Assembly (NCBI RefSeq): GCF_020026305.1
Contig: NZ_CP075691.1
Location: forward strand, 8,487,415-8,551,414
DNA length: 64,000 nucleotides
Origin: Streptomyces sp. 135
Lineage (GTDB): Bacteria; Actinomycetota; Actinomycetes; Streptomycetales; Streptomycetaceae
Direction of reading: 5' to 3'
Shown: positions 26,853 to 35,497 of the stretch, piece after piece
How the letters are laid out: every line of letters begins with the position of its first letter
Numbering within the stretch: position 1 is the first letter of the stretch
Notes under the pieces: model-generated
The model's database searches: none
What the model saw: only the letters and a program-made list of their open reading frames with translations
What the model was told of the DNA's origin: nothing
Made by a program: the position numbers and the translations under genes

Positions 26853-27942
26853 GGGGCCGCTCCCTTCCAGGCGTCGGCCTGAGCTGACGTGGTGCGACGG
26901 GCGACGCCGAACTGCTCTGCCCGCCATGGTGCGCCTCCGCGGACCCCGCCGTCCATGAGCGGTCCCGGCGGTCGGCCGCCCGGACGCCACCATGGCCGAA
27001 GTTCTCCCCTGACGGTTCGGCGCCGTGCCGCCGCGCCGCCGCGCCACGAAGTCGCTCCACCAGACGCCACACCGCGAAGCCCGCGGCGGCCACCAACAGG
27101 TAGCCGGGCACAAGGATTTCGACGTCCGGCGACGACACGTCCGCGTGCCAGCCCGCGCCGCGCCGATCCCCCTCGTACACGATCCGGTTGACGGTGAGGA
27201 ACGCCAGATGGGCGCCGATGGAGACGCACAACGGAGCACGCCGGACGGCCGTGCGGGCCACCACCAGCATAAAACCGAACACGGTCAGCAGCAGCAGATA
27301 GCCGACCGGATCCTGCCCGCCGGGCGCCGCCCCGACGGGGCCCGCCTCCCGGCCGAGAAGGCGCGCGGTCCCCGCCCCCACCACGGTCGAGACGCCCGGC
27401 ACGACCAGGAACACGGCCGTGGTGCCGAGTGCCGACGCCGCGCCGCCGAACCGTTCGCGCAGCGACGTCCAGACGTAACCGCGCAAGGTGGCCTCCTCGG
27501 GGAAGGCCTCCAGAAACAGGGCGACCACGCCGTTCGCCACTACGTACGCGGCGAGCGTCCCCACGTCGGGGCGTGACCAGCGGAGCAGCCCGGCGGCCGT
27601 CCCCGCGCCCAGCACGAGCGCCGCCGCCGCGACGACCACTCCCGCGCCGATGAGCAGCGCCCGCAGGTTCGCGCCCGTCCCGCCGAACCCGAGGTCCCTG
27701 AGCGAGCCGCCGCGGCGGCGCAGCGCGAGGACGACGAGCGGGACGGCCAGCACGCTGACCGACACGGCGGGAATCAGCCGCGCCAGGAACCCACTCACCC
27801 CGAGGGCGTCGGCGACGACCGGCCCCAGCTCGGTGCCGGCGCCCAGCGCCGCGCCCATGACGAGCCCGCCGGCCAGGGCGCGCCGCAGCGTCCCGAGGAG
27901 CGGGGCCGGTGGTGCGGGGCGAAGGCCGGTCTCGGGACGCAT
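26716..27942 (-). CDS. CPBP-family intramembrane protease, with unusual C-terminal extension
   Basis: 408 codons. Hydrophobic helices such as ALIGAGVVVAAAALVLGAG surround the CPBP active-site motif EAFPEEATLRGYVW (EExxxR) and a later SIGAHLAFLTVN with the catalytic-type His. The family is usually 250-310 residues. Here the reading frame continues for about 110 residues of Arg/Pro/Gly-rich, non-membrane text and overlaps the FAD oxidoreductase gene by 137 bases. A frameshift or lost stop near 26990 is likely. Family roles are prenyl protease-like or bacteriocin self-protection. It may be cotranscribed with the two genes that follow. Confidence 0.82.
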   Translation of the reverse strand: MRPETGLRPAPPAPLLGTLRRALAGGLVMGAALGAGTELGPVVADALGVSGFLARLIPAVSVSVLAVPLVVLALRRRGGSLRDLGFGGTGANLRALLIGAGVVVAAAALVLGAGTAAGLLRWSRPDVGTLAAYVVANGVVALFLEAFPEEATLRGYVWTSLRERFGGAASALGTTAVFLVVPGVSTVVGAGTARLLGREAGPVGAAPGGQDPVGYLLLLTVFGFMLVVARTAVRRAPLCVSIGAHLAFLTVNRIVYEGDRRGAGWHADVSSPDVEILVPGYLLVAAAGFAVWRLVERLRGAAARRHGAEPSGENFGHGGVRAADRRDRSWTAGSAEAHHGGQSSSASPVAPRQLRPTPGRERPLDPLSAPTAPPEHLPDPPSHRRGRDHRRRGDGDEHRLPSRRGRRT

Positions 27943-28143
27943 CTCTGTCTCACCTCGGGCTCACTACTGTCGTCCTCGCGTGCCACCCGCCGCGCCGTCG
28001 CAGGTCGCGCCGGATGGTGTACTCACCATGGTCGGCGCCGCAGCGATCAAGAGAGTCGTAGCCGTGGATGAAATGCGGGTACATCCTTCGATGCAGTCGA
28101 TGCAGGAGCGGTGTGACAGGGGGCGTGGCGGTCGGGCCCGGCC

Positions 28144-29547
28144 TCACATCGGGGGCGTGGCGGGCGCCGGGCCCAGCGTCGTCGTGCCCGGTGCGGCCCG
28201 GTGCCCGAGGCCCGTGCGGTACGCGTCCATGGCCGCCTCCACCCGTCCGGTACGGCGCAGCAGATCCCCCAGCAGACGGCAGAGGTCCGCCAGGTCCCCC
28301 GCCGCGCTGGACCGTTCGAGCAGGGACAGCGCCGCGCAGTAGTGCTCCTCGGCGGCCTCCGTGTCGCCCCGCTCCTCGGCGATCAGCCCGAGCAGCCGGT
28401 GCGCGCCGCCCGCGTGCACCGCGCCCCGCCCGGCCCCGAGCACCCCGGTGCCCTCGCCCGCGCCGTCCCGCTCGTCTGCGGAGGTCAGCAGCGGACGGAG
28501 CAGCGCCTGCGCCTCCGCGGCTCTGCCGCGCCGCCGCAGGACGTCCGCGAGTTCCACCTCGACCTGCTCGGTGAAGAGCGCGGCCCGCTTGGAGGCGAGG
28601 ATGGAGCGGGCCGCGCGCAGCTCGCGCTCGGCCTGCTCCAGGTCGCCGTCCTGGGCGTGCACATAGCCCCGCATCCAGTGGCAGTGCGCCAGTTCGGTAC
28701 GGATGTGCAGCTGGCGGTAGAGCTCCTGGGCCTTGGCGAGCGACGCGTCGGCCTCGGCGATGCGTCCCTCGGCGATGAGCGTGCGGGCCACCCCGCGGTG
28801 CATGCCGGCGACCAGTGCCGGATCGCTGACGCGCGGGGCGAGCGCGAGGGCCAGCTCGGCGGCGTGCGCGGCGCGGGCGTGCGCGCCCATGTCCATGTAC
28901 GGCGCGATCGACGCCGTGTAGAGGAGCAGCAGCGCCTCCGGGTCGTGCAGCCCCGCGGCGTCGAGCTCGTCGAGGGTGCTCTCCAGGAGGTAACAGGCGT
29001 ACCGCAGTTCGCCGGTGAGCAGGTGGGCGGTGGCGCGGCCCCGGATGGCCGGGACCCGGCGCGGCAGCGGCTCGTCGGCGAGCAGCCGCTCGGCGGCGGC
29101 GAAGCAGTCGCGGGCGTCGGTCAGTTCGCCCGACTCCAGCAGGCAGTCGCCGAGCCCGAGCAGCGCGGCCGCCCGCTCCTCGGCGAGCGCGTGCGCGACG
29201 GCTTCTTCGTGCAGTGCGCGGAACAGCACGGCCGCGTCCTCGGGTGCCCCGGTGGCGAGGGCGCGCCGGGCGTCGGTGAGGCGCAGCCGCAGTCCGGCGG
29301 CGACCTCGGCGGGGCGGCCCGTGGCCAACTCCTCGTAACTCACCCCGAGGCGTTCCGCCAGGTGCCGCAGCGCAGTCTCCGAGGGGCGCACCTTGCCCGA
29401 TTCGAGCGTGGAGACGTACGCGGGTGTGTAGGCGGGCTCGGCCAACTGGCGTTGCGTGAGCCCGCGTTCGCCGCGCAGCCGCAGCACGCGCCGCCCGATC
29501 TCGGCCGGGTCGTCGGGCCGTACGCCCTCGGAACTGTCCTGCGCCAC
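28144..29547 (-). CDS. XRE-family HTH regulator with TPR repeats
   Basis: 467 residues from a GTG at 29547 preceded by GGAGG; an ATG six codons upstream is an alternative. The XRE domain reads RVLRLRGERGLTQRQLAE and YVSTLESGKVRPSETALRHL. It is followed by many helical pairs such as AAALLGLGDCLLESGELTDA and LDELDAAGLHDPEALLLLYT, giving a TPR superhelix, as in peptide-sensing or stress regulators of Streptomyces. It diverges from the secreted M64 peptidase, with paired CTTAACC repeats in between, so it may regulate that gene. Confidence 0.9.
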   Translation of the reverse strand: MAQDSSEGVRPDDPAEIGRRVLRLRGERGLTQRQLAEPAYTPAYVSTLESGKVRPSETALRHLAERLGVSYEELATGRPAEVAAGLRLRLTDARRALATGAPEDAAVLFRALHEEAVAHALAEERAAALLGLGDCLLESGELTDARDCFAAAERLLADEPLPRRVPAIRGRATAHLLTGELRYACYLLESTLDELDAAGLHDPEALLLLYTASIAPYMDMGAHARAAHAAELALALAPRVSDPALVAGMHRGVARTLIAEGRIAEADASLAKAQELYRQLHIRTELAHCHWMRGYVHAQDGDLEQAERELRAARSILASKRAALFTEQVEVELADVLRRRGRAAEAQALLRPLLTSADERDGAGEGTGVLGAGRGAVHAGGAHRLLGLIAEERGDTEAAEEHYCAALSLLERSSAAGDLADLCRLLGDLLRRTGRVEAAMDAYRTGLGHRAAPGTTTLGPAPATPPM

Positions 29548-29670
29548 CGTTGCCTCCACGTGCATCGCTCTCACCGGCCGCCCGGCGTGGGCGGTAGGAA
29601 CACCCCATCCCCACAAGCGACTTACGGCACACCCATTGCCTGGAACCCCAGGAGCCTCTACGTTGAGCCG

Positions 29671-29701
29671 CGCCTTAACCGCGCTTAACCCGCCATTTAT
29701 A
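29671..29701 (+). promoter_or_regulatory. Paired CTTAACC repeats and TATA-like box before M64 peptidase
   Basis: CGCCTTAACC and GCGCTTAACC occur back to back (29671-29690), a 10-base period that puts them on one helix face. TTTATA follows at 29696-29701, about 25 bases before the ATG. This could be a regulator-binding site overlapping a promoter; the adjacent XRE-TPR protein is the obvious candidate binder. Confidence 0.4.
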
Positions 29702-29724
29702 CCGCGGACTTCGGAAGGACGCCC

Positions 29725-31047
29725 ATGCCCCCCACGCACCGAATACCGGGCAGGACCAGACGCACACCGCTGCGCGCCGCCCTCGCCACCGGAATCGCCC
29801 TCACCGCGGCGTTCGCCGCCACCGCACCCGCCGGCACGGCCACGGCCGCCGGCCCGGACCCGGCGCAGCGCGTCGAGTACTTCACCGGCCCCGGCGCCCA
29901 CCCCCGGCACGCCGAGGTCCCCGTGGCCGAACCGCTCTCCGCGAAGGAGCGCGCCACGATCAAGGAGGACGGCGACGTCGTCCCCATCGTGCGGAGCGGG
30001 CCGACGGGCTCCAAGCTCGACGTCGTCTTCATCGGCGACGGCTACACCGCCTCCCAACAGGAGGACTTCCACGCGGACGTGCGCGCCAAGTGGGCGAAGG
30101 TCTCCGCCGTCGAGCCGTACGCGTCGTACAAGAGCCTCTTCAACGTCTGGGCCGTGGACGCGGTCTCCCGGCAGTCCGGCGTCTCCGGTGATCCGACCAG
30201 CGGCACCGTCAAGGACACCGCCCTCGGCTCGGCCTTCTACTGCGACGGCATCGAGCGGCTGCTGTGCGTGGACACCAACAAGGTCGAGTCGTACGCGAAG
30301 AAGGCCGCGGACCCCGACCTCGTGATCGTCCTCGCCAACTCCACCAAGTACGGCGGCGCGGGCTACAACGACATCACCTCGCCGTCCGGCTACGACGGCA
30401 TCGCCACCGCCTCCTCCGACCACGCGCAGTCCGACCAGGTCGTCGTCCACGAGACGGGCCACTCGCTGGGCAAGCTGGCCGACGAGTACTGGTACGAGGA
30501 GTACGGCGCCTACACCGGCGCCGAGCCGTGGGAGTCGAACACCAGCAAGCTCACGGCCGACCGGCTCACCGCGCAGAAGAAGAAGTGGTACCGGTGGATC
30601 GGGCAGACGTCACCGGACGGCGGGACCGTCGGCGCGTACGAGGGCGGCGGCTACCACCCGCGCGGGCTCTACCGGCCCACGACCGACTCGATGATGCGTA
30701 CGCTCGGCCGAGAGTTCAACCTGCCCGGGCGCGAGGCCATGATCGCAGGCTTCCACCGCCACGCGTCCGTCGTCACCCCCCTCACGCCCACGGACCGCGT
30801 GGTGCGCCGCGACGCGAAGGTGGCCGTGGAGGCGGCGGCCGGCATCCGGCTGCGCTGGTCCGTCGACGGCCGCGAGATCCGGCGGGCCGGCGGCGACACC
30901 GTGGTCAGCCCCCGCGCGCTCGGCGTCCCCGCCGACGGCCGTACGCACACGCTCTCGGTCCACGCCACGGACGGGACGGACGCGGTCCGTGACCCGGAGC
31001 TGAAGCCGTTGCTGAGGGACACGCTCACGTGGCGGGTTACGCGCTGA
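29725..31047 (+). CDS. Secreted M64-family (IgA peptidase M64-like) metallopeptidase
   Basis: 440 residues from the ATG at 29725 behind GGAAGGAC. The N-terminus is a Sec/Tat-like signal: RTRRTPLRA, hydrophobic core ALATGIALTAAFAATAPAG, probable cleavage after ATAA. The mature protein contains LDVVFIGDGYTASQQEDFHAD, the family opening, and the zinc motif VVVHETGHSLGKLADEYW (HExxH plus downstream acid). A C-terminal beta-domain has VRRDAKVAVEAAAG. It is an extracellular protease of unknown substrate. The coding 3' end has been partly duplicated downstream. Confidence 0.94.
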   Translation: MPPTHRIPGRTRRTPLRAALATGIALTAAFAATAPAGTATAAGPDPAQRVEYFTGPGAHPRHAEVPVAEPLSAKERATIKEDGDVVPIVRSGPTGSKLDVVFIGDGYTASQQEDFHADVRAKWAKVSAVEPYASYKSLFNVWAVDAVSRQSGVSGDPTSGTVKDTALGSAFYCDGIERLLCVDTNKVESYAKKAADPDLVIVLANSTKYGGAGYNDITSPSGYDGIATASSDHAQSDQVVVHETGHSLGKLADEYWYEEYGAYTGAEPWESNTSKLTADRLTAQKKKWYRWIGQTSPDGGTVGAYEGGGYHPRGLYRPTTDSMMRTLGREFNLPGREAMIAGFHRHASVVTPLTPTDRVVRRDAKVAVEAAAGIRLRWSVDGREIRRAGGDTVVSPRALGVPADGRTHTLSVHATDGTDAVRDPELKPLLRDTLTWRVTR

Positions 31048-31325
31048 GGTAGGCGCGGGTGGGGTGACTCGGCCTGGGATGCGGTCGCGGGCCGGGGGTG
31101 GTCGCCCTTCGGGCGCCTGGGCGGTGAGTGCCCGGGCGCCTTACCGGTTGTCGGACGCATTCGCGCTCGGCTCGGGCCACTGGCCGGGTACGGACGCGCG
31201 GTCCGTGGTCCGGAGCGGGGTCGTTGCTGAGGGACACGCTTACCTGGCGGGATACGCGCCGCCGAGGTGGGTGCGGGGTCGGGTGACTCGGCCTGGGGTG
31301 CGGTCGCGGGCCGGGGGAGTGGTCG
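30977..31325. repeat. Direct duplication of the M64 gene 3' end and downstream DNA
   Basis: Positions about 30977-31104 recur, somewhat diverged, at about 31190-31325 (offset 215 bases). The shared text begins near GGACGCGGTCCGTG, includes GTTGCTGAGGGACACGCT (31008 and 31223), and ends in GCGGTCGCGGGCCGGGGG. The second copy has lost its reading frame. Confidence 0.8.
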
Positions 31326-31670
31326 CTTGTCGGAGACGCCTCCCGGTGCGGTGATGGCCCGGCGGCGTGGCCGCTCTTCGGCAGCCGGGCGGCGAGTGCC
31401 CGGCCGCCGCGCCTGGCCGCGCCTGGCGGCCCGCGCTTGGCCGTCCGTGCTTGGCGGCCTGTGCTTGGTTGCCGCGCTTGGCCGTCCGTGCTTGGCGGCC
31501 TGTGCCCGGCCGCCGCGCCTGGCCGCGCCTGGCGGCCCGCGCTTGGCCGTCCGTGCTTGGTTGCCGCGCTTGGCCGTCCGTGCCTGGCGGCCCGCGCTCG
31601 GCTGCCGCGCCTGGCCGCGCCCGCCCGGCCGCCGCGCCTCGCCGCCCCGCCCGGCCGATCCGCCCCACCC
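31048..31670. other. Gene-free, repeat-rich stretch between M64 peptidase and LacI relic
   Basis: No credible gene. Left part: the duplicated M64 3' end. Right part: low-complexity GC-rich repeats built on GCGCTTGGCCGTCCGTGC. A 58-base block at 31397-31454 recurs at 31503-31560. Open frames here on either strand are compositional artefacts, including the C-terminal run-on of the frameshifted LacI frame. Confidence 0.7.
31397..31640. repeat. GC-rich imperfect tandem repeats, main period 106 bases
   Basis: An identical block of about 58 bases starting TGCCCGGCCGCCGCGCCTGG occurs at 31397 and 31503. Shorter units (GCGCTTGGCCGTCCGTGC, GGCGGCCTGTGC) are interspersed. There is no coding or mobile-element signature. 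Confidence 0.7.
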
Positions 31671-32718
31671 CTACGTAACCGGCGCCGCGTCCCGCTCGGC
31701 CCTGCGTGGTGGCGTCAAGCGGCTCGGGGTGCTGGACTCGCGTACGACCAGGGCCGGGGCCAGCCGGATCGACCGTTGGGGGCCGCTGTTGTCGCCGGAC
31801 AGGCGCAGGGCCAGGAGGCGGGCCGCCTCGGCGGCCAGTTCCGGCACCGGCTGGCGGACCGTCGTGACGCCCGGTGCGGACAGCGCCGCCATCGGGATGT
31901 CGTCGAAACCGGTGACGGCGACCTCGCCCGGCACCGTCACGCCGAGCTGCTGGAGCCGCTGGAGCGCCCCGATCGCGATGAGGTCGTTGGCGCAGACCAG
32001 GGCGTCTGGGCGGGCGGGCCACACCTCGTCGACGGCGGCCCTGCCCCATTCCACGGAGAAGTCGCCGAGAGCCACCCGCTCCGGGGCGCCGGGGTCGAGC
32101 GCGCCCCCCGGCCGCGTAGGCGCCGCGCCGCTCGGCCGCGGCCGACGCCGTGCCCGCCGCCCCGAGGAAGCAGACGCGGCGGCGGCCCGTGGCCGCCAGG
32201 TGATCGAGGACGAGGGCCATGCCCGCGGTGTTGTCGACCGCGACGGAGTCGGCGACGCCCGGTCCGCAGCCGCGGTCCATCAGGACCAGCGGCACCCGCG
32301 CCGCCGCCGCGGCCACCGCCGCCCGGCTGCGCTCCTCGTGCGCCGGGATCACCAGGAGCGCGTCGACCTGCCGGCTCAGCAGATCCGCCACGTACTCCGC
32401 CTCGGTCACCGGGTCGTCGTCGCAGTCGGCGAGGAGCACCGCCCGGCCGTCGGCGTGCAGGGCGTGCGTCAGCTCCCGCACGAGCGCGGGGTAGAACGGG
32501 TTGGTGATCTGCGGCAGGACGAGGCCGACCGTGCCGGTGGAGCGGCCGCGCAGCGCCCGGGCCGCCTGGTTGGGCCGGTAGCCGAGCGCGTCGGCGGCCT
32601 CGCGGACCCGGCGGGCGGTCTCGGAGCCGACGGGCCGCGTGCCGGCGAGGACCCGGGAGACCGTGGCGACGGAGCAGCCGCAGACCCGGGCCACGTCCCT
32701 CAGCGTTACGTCGGCCAC
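31671..32718 (-). pseudogene. LacI-family repressor interrupted by a +1 frameshift
   Basis: A GTG at 32718 begins VADVTLRDVARVCGCSVATVS, a textbook LacI HTH and hinge (NQAARALRGRSTGTVGLVLPQ). The ligand-binding domain follows to AERRGAYAAGG. At a run of six C on the plus strand (32104-32109) the frame is lost. Removing one base restores ALDPGAPERVALGDFSVEWG and then ALVCANDLIAIGALQRL, VTGFDDIPMAAL and the stop at 31671, giving about 349 residues, the normal LacI length. This is either a real inactivating slip or a homopolymer sequencing error. It diverges from the nucleoside hydrolase operon it probably controls. Confidence 0.85.
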
Positions 32719-32752
32719 GCCGCGCCCGTCCCTTCGACCAGCCGCCACATTT

Positions 32753-32768
32753 CGGCAAACGTTATCAG
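32753..32768. promoter_or_regulatory. LacI-type operator-like site upstream of the LacI gene
   Basis: CGGCAAACGTTATCAG is centred on AACGTT with the central CG typical of LacI-family operators. It lies 35 bases upstream of the regulator GTG, so it would allow autoregulation. Confidence 0.45.
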
Positions 32769-32910
32769 CGGGCGTTCGTCACAACCAGACCCCCGAATTG
32801 CGGGTGAGATTCGCGTGCGATTGGGGCAGTTGACGCCTGTCTGGCGTCCATCCGAGGCCTGCCGGACCGTGTCCGTTCCGGGCGCGTTTGCCGGAGTGTG
32901 GTTTCGGCCA

Positions 32911-32957
32911 TTGACATAATTCGCCCCTGTGCACAAAGTCTTCGGAGAACGTTTTCC
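32911..32957 (+). promoter_or_regulatory. Promoter and overlapping LacI-type operator of the nucleoside hydrolase operon
   Basis: A consensus TTGACA (32911-32916) is followed 17 bases on by a weak CAAAGT. GGAGAACGTTTTCC (32944-32957), a near-perfect palindrome centred on CG, would overlap the start of transcription. The pairing with 32753-32768 suggests repression by the divergent LacI protein. The rest of the 300-base gap shows nothing else. Confidence 0.5.
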
Positions 32958-33021
32958 CGAGCCGCCGCCCCGCCCTCCGGCGAGGACCGGCGGCGGCTCA
33001 GCCGAACAAAGAGGTTCCGCG

Positions 33022-33984
33022 ATGCCCCGAAAGATCATCCTGGACTGCGACCCGGGACATGACGACGCGATCGCCATGCTCCTGGCGCACGGCAACCCGG
33101 ATGTGGAGCTGGTCGCCGTCACCACCGTGGTGGGCAACCAGACCCTGGAGAAGGTCACCCGCAACGCCCTGTCGGTGGCCCGCATCGCGAACATCACCGG
33201 CGTCCCCTTCGCCGCAGGCTGCTCCCGCCCCCTCGTACGCACCATCGAGACGGCCCCCGAGATCCACGGCGAGAGCGGCATCGACGGCCCCGTCATGCCC
33301 GAGCCGGTCCTCGCCCTGGACGAGCGCCACGCCGTCGACCTGATCATCGACACGGTCATGGCCCACGAGCCCGGCGAGATCACCCTCGTACCCACCGCCG
33401 GCCTGACCAACATCGCCATGGCCGCCCGCAAGGAACCCCGCATCGTCGAGCGCGTCCGCGAGGTCGTCCTGATGGGCGGCGGCTACCACACGGGCAACTG
33501 GAGCCCCGTAGCCGAGTTCAACATCAAGATCGACCCCGAGGCCGCGCACATCGTCTTCAACGAGCCCTGGCCCGTCACCATGGTCGGCCTCGACCTGACC
33601 CACCAGGCGCTCGCCACCCCCGAGGTCGTCGAGCGCATCGCGAAGGTCGGCACCGAGCCCGCCGTCTTCGTGGGCGAGCTCCTCGACTTCTTCGGCGCCA
33701 TGTACCTGGAGGCCCAGGGCTTCGCGGCCCCGCCGGTGCACGACCCCTGCGCGGTCGCCTACGTCATCGACCCCGACGTCATGACGGTCCGCAAGGCCCC
33801 CGTCGACATCGAGCTGACCGGCACCCTCACCCTCGGCATGACCGTGACGGACCTCCGCGCGCCCGCCCCCGAGGACTGCCACACGCAGGTCGCCGTCGAC
33901 CTCGACCACCAGCGCTTCTGGGACCTCGTCGTGGACGCGCTCGAGCGCATCGGTGACGTCCGGATCGGTGACGTCCCCGCATGA
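33022..33984 (+). CDS. Nucleoside hydrolase (IU-NH family)
   Basis: 320 residues starting MPRKIILDCDPGHDDAIAML, with the calcium-binding DCDPGHDD motif of inosine-uridine-type N-ribohydrolases. VTTVVGNQTLEKVTRNAL, the VLMGGGYHTGNWSPVAEFNI segment and the catalytic-region HDPCAVAYVIDPD are all intact. It cleaves ribonucleosides to base and ribose in the cytosol. The ATG of the MFS transporter overlaps its stop (ATGA), so the two are coupled in an operon for nucleoside uptake and salvage, probably under the divergent LacI protein. Confidence 0.96.
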   Translation: MPRKIILDCDPGHDDAIAMLLAHGNPDVELVAVTTVVGNQTLEKVTRNALSVARIANITGVPFAAGCSRPLVRTIETAPEIHGESGIDGPVMPEPVLALDERHAVDLIIDTVMAHEPGEITLVPTAGLTNIAMAARKEPRIVERVREVVLMGGGYHTGNWSPVAEFNIKIDPEAAHIVFNEPWPVTMVGLDLTHQALATPEVVERIAKVGTEPAVFVGELLDFFGAMYLEAQGFAAPPVHDPCAVAYVIDPDVMTVRKAPVDIELTGTLTLGMTVTDLRAPAPEDCHTQVAVDLDHQRFWDLVVDALERIGDVRIGDVPA

Positions 33985-35435
33985 ACGCCTCCTTCACCGA
34001 ACCGGCCGCCGAGACCCCCGGCGGCGCCCGTGGCTCCCGCCCGGTGCGCATCGGCGTGCTGGTCACCGCGCTCCTCGCGGCCTGCTTCGCCTTCCAGCTC
34101 AACGCGAGCATGCTCAGCCCCGCCCTGAAGAACATCGAGGACTCCCTAGGGGCGACCTCCGCCGAGGTCGGCCTGACCCAGACCGCCTTCTTCACCTCCG
34201 CCGCGCTCTTCTCGCTCTTCCTGCCGCGCCTCGGCGACCTCGTCGGACGCCGCAAGGTCCTCGCCGGGATGCTCGCGCTCATGGTCGTCGGCTGTGTCGT
34301 CGCCGCGCTCGCCGAGAGCGTGCCGATGCTCTTCGCGGGCCGTGTCATCCAGGGCGTCTCCGGCCCCACCGTGCCGCTCTGCCTGATCATGCTGCGCCAC
34401 GAGGTCCACGAGCCGAAGAAGTACGGCACCCTCCTCGGTGTCATCACCGCCGTCAACGGCGGCATCGCGGGCGTCGACTCCCTGGCGGGCGGCTACCTCG
34501 CCGACCACCACGGCTTCCAGTCGGTGTTCTGGTCGATGGCCGGCGTGGCCGCCGTCGCCGCGGTCCTGGTCGCCACCCTCACCCCCGAGTCCAAGGCCGC
34601 CGCCACCGCTGACAGCCGCATGGACTGGCCCGGTGTCACCTTCCTCGTCGTCTCGGTCGGCGCCGCCCTCATCGCCCTCAACGAAGCGGGCAAGCTGGGC
34701 GCCGCCAACTGGCCGCTGGTCGCGGGTCTGTTCGTCGTCTCGGCCGTCGCCTTCGCCCTGTTCTGGCGCACCGAGGACCGCAGCAGCCACCCCCTGGTCG
34801 CCACCCATCACCTGCGTCGGCGCTCCACCTGGGCGCTGCTGCTCACCACCGTCCTCACCATGACGGGCGTCTTCGCCGTCATGAACGGCATGATCCCCGC
34901 CTTCGCGCAGGACGCCCAGGCCGGCTTCGGCATGAGCGCCGAGCAGTCCGCCTGGTGGACCCTGACGCCGTACGCCCTCGCGGGCCTCGCCATGGGCCCG
35001 ATCGCCGGGCGCCTGGCCGCCACGTACGGATACGGACGCGTCCTGCGCCTCGGCCTCATCGGCTCGGCCGTGACGGTCGCCCTGATGCTGTTCACGCTGC
35101 ACGCCGACTCGCGGCCGCTGCTCCTGGCGGCGTCGATCCTCATCGGCGTCACCTACGCGGGCGTCGGCAACATCGTCCTCAACGGCCTCGGCATCGTGCT
35201 CTCCCCGAAGGAGAACCCGGGCTTCCTGCCCGGTCTGAACGCGGGCGCCTTCAACCTCGGCGCCGGCCTCAGCTTCGCCGTCCTGTACGCCGTGCAGACC
35301 GCCGCCGAACCGGCCGACAAGACCTCGCCCGGCGGATACACGGCAGGCATGATCGCCGGGGTCGCGCTCATCGCGGCGGCCTTCGCGACGTCCTTCCTCA
35401 TCCCCAAGCCGGTGGAGGCGGAAGCCACCCCGTGA
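33981..35435 (+). CDS. MFS transporter coupled to nucleoside hydrolase
   Basis: 484 residues with about 14 membrane spans: IGVLVTALLAACFAFQLNAS, then motif A GDLVGRRKVLAGM and on to the final MIAGVALIAAAFATSFLI. It overlaps the nucleoside hydrolase by 4 bases, so uptake or export of nucleosides or related sugars is likely. Sequence similarity by eye is to the DHA2-like 14-helix group, which is mostly drug export, so the direction is uncertain. It ends just before a hairpin terminator. Confidence 0.88.
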   Translation: MNASFTEPAAETPGGARGSRPVRIGVLVTALLAACFAFQLNASMLSPALKNIEDSLGATSAEVGLTQTAFFTSAALFSLFLPRLGDLVGRRKVLAGMLALMVVGCVVAALAESVPMLFAGRVIQGVSGPTVPLCLIMLRHEVHEPKKYGTLLGVITAVNGGIAGVDSLAGGYLADHHGFQSVFWSMAGVAAVAAVLVATLTPESKAAATADSRMDWPGVTFLVVSVGAALIALNEAGKLGAANWPLVAGLFVVSAVAFALFWRTEDRSSHPLVATHHLRRRSTWALLLTTVLTMTGVFAVMNGMIPAFAQDAQAGFGMSAEQSAWWTLTPYALAGLAMGPIAGRLAATYGYGRVLRLGLIGSAVTVALMLFTLHADSRPLLLAASILIGVTYAGVGNIVLNGLGIVLSPKENPGFLPGLNAGAFNLGAGLSFAVLYAVQTAAEPADKTSPGGYTAGMIAGVALIAAAFATSFLIPKPVEAEATP

Positions 35436-35437
35436 CC

Positions 35438-35490
35438 GGTGCGTGCGGGCCCGCGCCACGGCTCAGCCGCGGCGCGGACCCGCACGCACC
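35438..35490. terminator. Bidirectional hairpin terminator at the cluster border
   Basis: Arms of 20 bases (35438-35457 and 35471-35490) pair with one mismatch around a 13-base loop. It lies between two convergent stops (35435 and 35498). There is no T-tract, as is usual in Streptomyces. It isolates the nucleoside operon from the biosynthetic genes. Confidence 0.8.
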
Positions 35491-35497
35491 CGTCGCC

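Noticed and set aside
31240..31670. C-terminal run-on of the LacI frame as a separate Arg/Ala/Gln-rich protein
   Set aside because: It arises only from the frameshift at 32104-32109 and reads through the GC-rich repeat array.
33981..35435. MFS transporter as the resistance exporter of the PKS cluster
   Set aside because: It overlaps the nucleoside hydrolase stop and is separated from the cluster by a convergent terminator.
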